Position numbers and translations under genes: made by a program
The notes under the pieces: generated by a model
Seen by the model: the letters and a program-made list of their open reading frames with translations, nothing else
Databases searched by the model: none
What the model was told of the DNA's origin: nothing
Assembly (NCBI GenBank): GCA_902797565.1
Contig: CADBTO010000229.1
Coordinates: forward strand, 1-18,632
DNA from: an uncultured Lachnospiraceae bacterium
GTDB lineage: Bacteria > Bacillota > Clostridia > Lachnospirales > Lachnospiraceae
Direction of reading: 5' to 3'
Length of the DNA: 18,632 nt
Shown here: positions 1 to 5,828 of the stretch, piece by piece
Position numbering within the stretch: position 1 is the stretch's first letter
Layout: the number at the start of each line of letters is the position of its first letter

Positions 1-613
1 CTTTTCCGAGTTTCTTCCTTATATAAGAGAGGTATACCCAGACCACGTTTGATTCGGTTTCGGAATCATAGCCCCAGATCTTGTCCATAAACTGGTCTGC
101 GGAGATGATTTGCCCGGGGTTTGTCATCAGCATTTCGAGCATCTGGAACTCCTTGTTGGACAGCTTGATGGCAGAGGCATCCGGGCCGGAGAGCGTGAAG
201 GTTGTCCGATCCAGGGAGACATTTCCAAAAGTCAGGATTTCACTTGTGACTTCGCCCTGCCTGCGTGTAATAGAACGGATCCGCGCCAGCAGCTCTTTCA
301 TAGCGAAGGGCTTTGTCAGGTAATCATCCGCGCCGGCGTCCAGTCCTGTGACCCGGTCATCGACTTCGGATTTTGCAGTCAGAAGGAGCACGGGCGTGTC
401 CATTCCTTTAGAACGGATTTTCTTCAGAACCGTAATACCGTCCAGTTTTGGCATCATGATGTCCAAAATTGCAGCATCGTATAATCCGGTTTCCAGATAA
501 TCCAGTGCATCCTGCCCGTCATACACAGCGTCCACAGAATAGTGGCTGTGCTTGAGGACGGCTGTGACTGCGCGGGACATTTCTTCTTCATCTTCGGCTA
601 ATAGTAATCGCAT
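1..613 (-). CDS. OmpR/PhoB-family response regulator (partial, C-terminus off the window)
   Basis: This is the DNA-binding half of a two-component system. Reading the reverse strand from the ATG at 613-611 gives 204 codons without a stop before the edge. The receiver domain covers about residues 1-118, with the acidic pocket E7/D8, the likely phospho-acceptor D51 in ILDIMMP, T79 and the conserved K101 in YLTKPF. An OmpR-type winged helix starts near residue 126 and reaches the recognition-helix region (VVWVYLSYIRKKLG). Only about 20 residues should be missing, judged from the usual length of about 225. An AAGGAG ribosome binding site lies 7 nt before the start (621-626 on the plus strand). 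The cognate histidine kinase would be expected just outside the left edge, but that is inference. The gene is divergent from the HTH-Panacea gene. Confidence 0.95.
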   Translation of the reverse strand, partial: MRLLLAEDEEEMSRAVTAVLKHSHYSVDAVYDGQDALDYLETGLYDAAILDIMMPKLDGITVLKKIRSKGMDTPVLLLTAKSEVDDRVTGLDAGADDYLTKPFAMKELLARIRSITRRQGEVTSEILTFGNVSLDRTTFTLSGPDASAIKLSNKEFQMLEMLMTNPGQIISADQFMDKIWGYDSETESNVVWVYLSYIRKKLGK

Positions 614-657
614 AAACAGACTCCTTGATTGTTTGGGATTGAAAAAGTGATAATCAA

Positions 658-667
658 ACTATACCAC
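658..667 (-). promoter_or_regulatory. Possible extended -10 promoter for the response regulator
   Basis: On the minus strand TATAGT (663-658) is preceded by TG plus one base (666-664), an extended -10 arrangement. No good -35 is visible 16-18 bp upstream. The predicted transcript start near 651 leaves about 38 nt of leader containing the AAGGAG site. This is a motif match only. Confidence 0.4.
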
Positions 668-699
668 AAAAACTGGCCGGCGGGAGCAAAAAAATAAAA

Positions 700-718
700 A
701 AATATGCACAGCATATTT
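700..718. promoter_or_regulatory. Perfect 8-bp inverted repeat in the divergent control region
   Basis: AAATATGC, a 3-nt spacer (ACA), and GCATATTT form a perfect dyad. It lies between the divergent response regulator and the HTH-Panacea gene, 31 bp upstream of the TTGACA box at 750 and about 37 bp upstream of the regulator's -10. It could be an operator for either product. It is not followed by a T-tract and is not near a gene end, so it is unlikely to be a terminator. Confidence 0.5.
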
Positions 719-749
719 GAAAAAACATGGTCACAAAGCCAAAAGTGGG

Positions 750-777
750 TTGACAAGTGCGGTTTTTTGAGTATAAT
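750..777 (+). promoter_or_regulatory. Consensus sigma-A promoter for the HTH-Panacea operon
   Basis: TTGACA (750-755) and TATAAT (772-777) both match consensus exactly, with a 16-bp spacer. Transcription should begin near 784, about 33 nt before the TTG start at 817, with an AGGAGG site between. This position rules out the GTG at 757 as a start, because it lies inside the promoter. No other good promoter is visible before 8786, so this one may serve the whole run of genes. Confidence 0.85.
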
Positions 778-816
778 GAGGCTACAAAACCTTTTGAAGA
801 AAGGAGGAATGAAAGT

Positions 817-1662
817 TTGGATGAAGCGTACAGGAAAGAACACAAGCTCCTGTCTCCGGAAGAAATCAAGGAGATTCGGGAGCAGTACGGGCTGAGCCAA
901 AGAGGCCTGGCGCGGGTTCTTGCTTGGGGAGACAAGACGATTCACCGATACGAAAAGGGGGCTGTGCAGGACAAGGCACACAACGGGCTCCTGCTTCTGA
1001 TGAAGGATCCCCAGAACATGAAGCAATATCTTCTGGAATGCGAGACCAACGTGCCGGAAAAGCAGGTACAGCGTGTTCTGCGCCACATTGAATTGCTGGA
1101 AAAAACCGTGACGCGGGAGCAGGGCAGGCGGATTATGCGGAGAGCGCAGGGCGGCGAGGCGTCCGAGGCCAACGGGATGAAACGGTTTGATCCGGAGAAG
1201 TTTGCGGCGGCAGCGGTTTATGTGGCGGCGCATGCGGACAGGGCGCAACGCATCCGGTTTTACGGATTATTGTTCTATGTGGATATGCTGCACTACTCCA
1301 GGAAAGGGACGTCTCTGACAGGAACCTGTTACCAGCGTGCTGCAGAGGGCGTGGCGCCGAAGAATGCGGATATCCTGATGGGCGCACTGCAGACGCAAAG
1401 TCTGATCCAGATTGACGCGGAGTTTGTGAATGATGTGGAAGTGTATCCGGTCAAGGCTGCGGCAAAAATACCGGAGGGGCTGGAGGCGGACGAGACAGCG
1501 CTGATCGATGAAGTGCTTCAGGCACTCCGGGATTCCAGCAGCTTTGATATCGCAAGTGCCATCCGCAAGGATTCTGCCCTGGCGCATCTTTTGCCGGGAG
1601 ATGAGATTTCCTATGTTGAAGTTTCAAAATCGGGTGAGGTGGTGAAGTTGATTGATCCGTAA
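817..1662 (+). CDS. HTH plus Panacea/SocA-like (DUF4065) protein, antitoxin-type regulator
   Basis: The protein has 281 residues when started at TTG 817, which lies 9 nt after AGGAGG (802-807); the longer in-frame GTG at 757 is inside the promoter. Residues about 10-70 form a helix-turn-helix of the MqsA/YgiT type (LSPEEIKEIREQYGLSQ, then WGDKTIHRYEKGA). Residues about 125-235 resemble the Panacea/SocA fold (IRFYGLLFYVDMLHYSRKG, TSLTGTCYQ, then a GPVP-like turn replaced by GVAPKN). In relatives an N-terminal CxxC zinc ribbon often precedes the HTH; here it is missing and translation starts where the ribbon would end. Panacea domains are known as antitoxin modules able to neutralise varied toxins. 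No small toxin gene is adjacent, so the partner is unknown. The end overlaps the next gene by 11 nt. Confidence 0.85.
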   Translation: MDEAYRKEHKLLSPEEIKEIREQYGLSQRGLARVLAWGDKTIHRYEKGAVQDKAHNGLLLLMKDPQNMKQYLLECETNVPEKQVQRVLRHIELLEKTVTREQGRRIMRRAQGGEASEANGMKRFDPEKFAAAAVYVAAHADRAQRIRFYGLLFYVDMLHYSRKGTSLTGTCYQRAAEGVAPKNADILMGALQTQSLIQIDAEFVNDVEVYPVKAAAKIPEGLEADETALIDEVLQALRDSSSFDIASAIRKDSALAHLLPGDEISYVEVSKSGEVVKLIDP

Positions 1663-3691
1663 GTTGGAAAACGGGATCGCTGCGTTTGCGCTGTCTGTGG
1701 TACTGGCGATTGCGTCAGTGTTTGGAAGCATTGGATTCCAGAGAAGTGCGGAGGCGGCAGCATGGGGGAACCCGGAATACACCGGTGTGATCCAATGTCC
1801 GGAAACGGTGGGCGGCCTGAAGGCGGCATTCTATTATACAGACGACTTTTTTGCACATGCGCCGGATCAGTATGATGCGTCTCTGGCACAGGCATCGTTG
1901 GTGCTGGCTGCCGCATCCTGCAATGATGGATCAGGGAAGACGCAGAGCCGTTCGGTCGAAGCGGCACTGGTACGGATGGGTTTTTCTGATTTCCAGGCGA
2001 ATGAGGATTATCAGAAAACGCCGACGGTGGATTCGATGGGTGTTGCGGCGGCAAAAAAGAAAATCAGCCTTCCTTCAGGAAAATATACGCTGGTTTCTGT
2101 ACAAATGCGGAGTGCCGGGTATGAAAAGGAATGGGAGAGCAATTTCGACCCCGGCACAGAGGGTGACCACAAGGGATTTGCAGAATCGGCAGAAAAAGCA
2201 AAGGCTTTCCTGGAAGAGTATCTGGCGGCGAAGAAAGTCAAAGGAGATGTGATCTTCTGGATCACGGGATATTCCAGAGGGGCGGCCGTGGCAAACCTGC
2301 TGGCTGGATCTTTGGACGGAATGGCGGCAACTGGCGGAGACGCGGCACAGCTGGGCGGGATTGCTCTGGAGAAAGGGCGTATCTATGCCTATACGTTTGC
2401 AACACCGGCAGGAACTATCCGGTCGGATGCAAAAGCGGATGCGTATACGAATATCTTCAATATCATCAGCCCGTATGATCTTGTGCCCAGGGTTGCTCCG
2501 GAACGCTGGGGGTTCCAGCGGTTTGGGAACGATGTATGCCTGCCGCAGGAAGGAGATACGGATTTCCCGGAAAAGCTTGCGGCGATGCAGAAGCAGCTGG
2601 GAAAACTGGACAGTGGAACGGCTTATGATCCGTCCTCATTTGCGGTATATAAGGCTGTGGTACAAAATGCCGAATCCGGCACGCAGATCGAATATGTGAA
2701 GAATCCGGAAGATGCAAGCAAAATGCCGGAGTTTCTGGATGAGGCAATGGAAAGCCTTGCAGGAACGCATATGAAAGACCGTGCGGCATACGCAGGCTGC
2801 CAGACTGCGGTACAGGGGCTGGTGGAGATCAATTACAATGCTTCGGATTCTGAAAAACAGATGATGCAATCCTATCTGGGCGGCCTTTCCTTTTCCGGGG
2901 GAATCCCGCAGGATGGCGGGACGGAGCGGAAGAAGATCCGGGAGAGCCTGGATCAGAAGCAGATGTTTGCGCTCAGTCTGGGATTGAAACAGATGGGAAT
3001 CCGGGATACGGACGCCTTTTTGGACAGCCTCCAGAATCTGCTGGATATAACGGAACCGTTTCTGACTGAGCAGGAGTACCGTTATTCGGCGACACTGCGG
3101 CAGAATGCTCCGCTGATTCTGGCATCCCATACGCCGGCTGTGTATCTGGCGTGGCTCCAGAGTGCGGACAGTGGATTCGCGAAAAAGACAGCTGGTGCAA
3201 AGCAGCCTGCAGAAGTGCGCTGCACCTACACACAGTCCCAGGGCAGACAGAAACTGGAAATGCGTGTGTATGACGGTACTAGTATTACACAGCTGCTGCG
3301 CGAAGAGCGTGATGCAGCGGGCAAGCTGGAATCACTGGAATGTGTGGTATACAGCAAAGGGAAGCAGCTGGCGAAAGAACGGTTCGTGCCGCTCTCCGGA
3401 AAGAAGGCGCTGAAGATCCGTACGGTGTCCACGAAAAAGAAGACGGTGGAATTGGCGGATACGTTTGTGTTGTCGGACAAAAGCACCTGGAAGGTGACAA
3501 CAGTCGGAGCAAACGCATTCAAACAATGTAAAAAGCTGAAGAAGATCCGTCTGGGAAAACATACGGTCCGTTTTGAAAAAAGCGCATTTTCAGGTCTGAA
3601 GGAGGGGGCGGTTCTTGCGGTGCCCAAAGCAAACGTGAAAAGCGTGAAGAAAAGCTTGAAAGGGACGGGACTGGTGGTCAAAAAAGGCTGA
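1652..3691 (+). CDS. Secreted lipase-like alpha/beta hydrolase with C-terminal LRR_5 segment
   Basis: The protein has 679 residues from TTG 1652, overlapping the previous gene by 11 nt, which suggests translational coupling; a weak GGTGAGG lies upstream. A TTG at 1664 is an alternative start. Residues about 1-37 are a Sec signal peptide with hydrophobic core and an AEA-A cleavage site. The hydrolase part resembles the class 3 lipase/DUF2974 group: the nucleophile elbow is GYSRG with S208, a likely acid is D276 in SPYDLVP, and H493 in ASHTPAVYL is the best candidate histidine. The triad is inferred from order and context. Residues about 580-665 (VGANAFKQCKKLKKIRLG) match a short BspA-type leucine-rich repeat. 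There is no LPXTG anchor or membrane tail, so it is probably released or loosely wall-associated. The substrate is unknown. Confidence 0.8.
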   Translation: MIRKLENGIAAFALSVVLAIASVFGSIGFQRSAEAAAWGNPEYTGVIQCPETVGGLKAAFYYTDDFFAHAPDQYDASLAQASLVLAAASCNDGSGKTQSRSVEAALVRMGFSDFQANEDYQKTPTVDSMGVAAAKKKISLPSGKYTLVSVQMRSAGYEKEWESNFDPGTEGDHKGFAESAEKAKAFLEEYLAAKKVKGDVIFWITGYSRGAAVANLLAGSLDGMAATGGDAAQLGGIALEKGRIYAYTFATPAGTIRSDAKADAYTNIFNIISPYDLVPRVAPERWGFQRFGNDVCLPQEGDTDFPEKLAAMQKQLGKLDSGTAYDPSSFAVYKAVVQNAESGTQIEYVKNPEDASKMPEFLDEAMESLAGTHMKDRAAYAGCQTAVQGLVEINYNASDSEKQMMQSYLGGLSFSGGIPQDGGTERKKIRESLDQKQMFALSLGLKQMGIRDTDAFLDSLQNLLDITEPFLTEQEYRYSATLRQNAPLILASHTPAVYLAWLQSADSGFAKKTAGAKQPAEVRCTYTQSQGRQKLEMRVYDGTSITQLLREERDAAGKLESLECVVYSKGKQLAKERFVPLSGKKALKIRTVSTKKKTVELADTFVLSDKSTWKVTTVGANAFKQCKKLKKIRLGKHTVRFEKSAFSGLKEGAVLAVPKANVKSVKKSLKGTGLVVKKG

Positions 3692-3706
3692 TGAACAGGA
3701 GAAACG

Positions 3707-4372
3707 ATGGGAAAAGTAGTTGAACCGGAATTGATCTATGAAGATACGTCCATCCTGGTGGTATACAAGCCGTCTTTGATGGCGACGGAAAGCCGGGACG
3801 GGAGTGCGATGGATCTGGTTTCATGGATTCGGAATTATCGGGCTCGCAAGGGTGAAGAACCCTATGTTGGCGTAGTCAGCAGGCTGGACCAGCCTGTGGA
3901 AGGTATTTTGTGCTTCGGCAAGACGAAGGCGGCGGCTGAGGCACTGTCCAGACAGCTTCGGGAGCGGAAATCAACCAAAAAGTATATCGCCGTGACTTCG
4001 AAAAGCTCTCTTCCCAAAGAGGGCATCCTCACGGATTATCTGGTGAAGGACAGCCAGGCGATGAAGGCGAAGGTGGTGTCTCCGGATGATCCGCGTGCGA
4101 AAAAAGCGGAGCTTTCATACCGGATTATGAAAGAACTGGATAATGAGTTTCTGATGGAAATCAGCCTGAAGACGGGGAGGTTCCACCAGATTCGGGTACA
4201 GCTTGCCTATCGGATGACACCCATTGTGGGGGATATCAAGTATGGCGGGCGTGCAACAGGGGGAGCCCTGGCGCTTTGCGCAAAGGAAGTTTCTTTCCTG
4301 CATCCGGGCACGGGCAAACCGATCCACTTTGAGATCAATCCGTGCAATCCGGAATTGCGGAAGTTCCTGTGA
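3707..4372 (+). CDS. RluA-family RNA pseudouridine synthase
   Basis: This 221-residue protein converts uridine to pseudouridine in rRNA or tRNA, by family. The catalytic aspartate is D61 in [11 protein letters not shown], corresponding to the usual HRLDxxTSG, here with S in place of H and PVEG in place of TSG. Further family blocks are [20 protein letters not shown] and a C-terminal [12 protein letters not shown]. There is no N-terminal S4 domain, so it is a short RluA/RluD-like form. AGGAGA (3697-3702) lies just upstream of the ATG, 15 nt after the hydrolase stop. The RNA target cannot be read from sequence. Position next to proS and cca fits a translation-related role. Confidence 0.9.
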   Translation: MGKVVEPELIYEDTSILVVYKPSLMATESRDGSAMDLVSWIRNYRARKGEEPYVGVVSRLDQPVEGILCFGKTKAAAEALSRQLRERKSTKKYIAVTSKSSLPKEGILTDYLVKDSQAMKAKVVSPDDPRAKKAELSYRIMKELDNEFLMEISLKTGRFHQIRVQLAYRMTPIVGDIKYGGRATGGALALCAKEVSFLHPGTGKPIHFEINPCNPELRKFL

Positions 4373-4389
4373 AAAGGAGTTCACACATC

Positions 4390-5826
4390 ATGAAAGAAAA
4401 AAAATTAGTAGAAGAGATCACCTCCATGGAGGAGGATTTCACCAGGTGGTATACGGATGTTGTAAAAAAGGCGGAGCTGATGGACTATTCTTCCGTCAAA
4501 GGCTGCATGATTTTCAAACCAAACGGGTATGCAATCTGGGAGAACATTCAGCGCCAGCTGGATCAAATGTTCAAAGAGACTGGGGTGGAGAATGTATACC
4601 TGCCGCTGTTTATTCCAGAGCATTTGCTTCAAAAAGAAAAAGACCATGTGGAGGGGTTTGCGCCGGAGGCTGCATGGGTGACGCATGGCGGGGATGAGGA
4701 GCTGCAGGAGCGGCTTTGTGTCCGGCCGACTTCTGAAACGCTGTTCTGCGATCTGTATTCAAACATCATTCATTCTTATCGGGATCTGCCGAAAGTATAT
4801 AACCAATGGTGTTCGGTTGTCCGTTGGGAGAAGACAACACGTCCGTTCCTGCGTTCGAGTGAATTCCTGTGGCAGGAAGGTCATACAGCACATGCCACTG
4901 CAGAGGATGCACAGGCACGGACGATCCAGATGCTGAATGTTTATTCGGATTTCTGCGAACAGGTTCTGGCGATTCCGATGATCAAGGGTCAGAAGACGGA
5001 CAAGGAAAAGTTTGCCGGAGCGGAGGCAACCTATACGATTGAGGCGCTGATGCATGATGGGAAAGCGCTCCAATCCGGGACAAGCCACAACTTCGGTGAT
5101 GGATTCGCAAAGGCGTTTGATATCCAGTATACAGATAAAGAGAACCAGCTGCAGTATGTCCATCAGACATCCTGGGGCGTGTCCACCCGCCTGATCGGGG
5201 CGCTGATTATGGTGCATGGAGATGACTCAGGCCTTTGCCTGCCGCCCAAAGTGGCGCCGGTACAGGTCAATATTGTACCAATTCAGCAGAACAAAGAGGG
5301 CGTGTTGGACGCGGCACAGGGCATCAAACAGGCACTTTTGGATGCCGGGATCCGCGTGACGCTGGATGATTCGGACAAGCGTCCCGGATGGAAATTCGCG
5401 GAAGCAGAGATGCGCGGCGTGTCGCTGAGGATCGAGGTTGGGCCGAAAGACTTGGAAAAAGGGACCTGTGTGTTTGTACGGCGTGACAACCGGGAAAAGA
5501 CGGTATGCGGCATCAATGAGGCGGCATCCATGGCAAAGACCCTGATGGAACAGATGCAGGCGGATATGCTGGAGCGGGCACGGCAGCATTTGCAGGAGCA
5601 TATATATGATGCCCACAACTACGAAGAATTCAAGGAAATCGTCACAAACCGGCCGGGGTTCATCCGCGGAATGTGGTGCGGTGATGTGGCTTGCGAGGAA
5701 AAGATCAAAGAGGATACCACAGCAACCAGCCGTTGTATGCCGTTTGAGCAGGAGCAGATTTCAGATACCTGCGTCTGCTGCGGACGGAAGGCGCAAAAGC
5801 TGGTATTCTGGGGAAAGGCATATTAG
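4390..5826 (+). CDS. proS: Prolyl-tRNA synthetase, type 3 (archaeal/eukaryote-like form)
   Basis: It charges tRNA-Pro with proline. The ATG at 4390 gives 478 residues, the usual size of the short ProS type 3, and follows AAGGAG (4374-4379) by 10 nt; the frame is open 16 codons further upstream but without a better site. Class II motifs are visible: RPTSET before motif 2, motif 2 starting [11 protein letters not shown] at R145 with FLWQEGH, and [14 protein letters not shown] followed by [17 protein letters not shown] for motif 3. An anticodon-binding domain follows ([12 protein letters not shown] onward). The C-terminal domain carries the C461-x-C463-C464 cluster and ends in WGKAY, as type 3 enzymes do. 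There is no editing (INS) insertion between motifs 2 and 3. It lies 17 nt after the pseudouridine synthase gene and 2 nt before cca. Confidence 0.96.
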   Translation: MKEKKLVEEITSMEEDFTRWYTDVVKKAELMDYSSVKGCMIFKPNGYAIWENIQRQLDQMFKETGVENVYLPLFIPEHLLQKEKDHVEGFAPEAAWVTHGGDEELQERLCVRPTSETLFCDLYSNIIHSYRDLPKVYNQWCSVVRWEKTTRPFLRSSEFLWQEGHTAHATAEDAQARTIQMLNVYSDFCEQVLAIPMIKGQKTDKEKFAGAEATYTIEALMHDGKALQSGTSHNFGDGFAKAFDIQYTDKENQLQYVHQTSWGVSTRLIGALIMVHGDDSGLCLPPKVAPVQVNIVPIQQNKEGVLDAAQGIKQALLDAGIRVTLDDSDKRPGWKFAEAEMRGVSLRIEVGPKDLEKGTCVFVRRDNREKTVCGINEAASMAKTLMEQMQADMLERARQHLQEHIYDAHNYEEFKEIVTNRPGFIRGMWCGDVACEEKIKEDTTATSRCMPFEQEQISDTCVCCGRKAQKLVFWGKAY

Positions 5827-5828
5827 AA

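Noticed and set aside
110..484. Plus-strand open frame across the response regulator
   Set aside because: The minus strand encodes a clear receiver and winged-helix protein with all key residues; the plus frame resembles nothing.
757..816. In-frame GTG start for the HTH-Panacea gene at 757
   Set aside because: It lies inside the perfect promoter, upstream of the predicted transcript start, and a strong AGGAGG-TTG start follows at 817.
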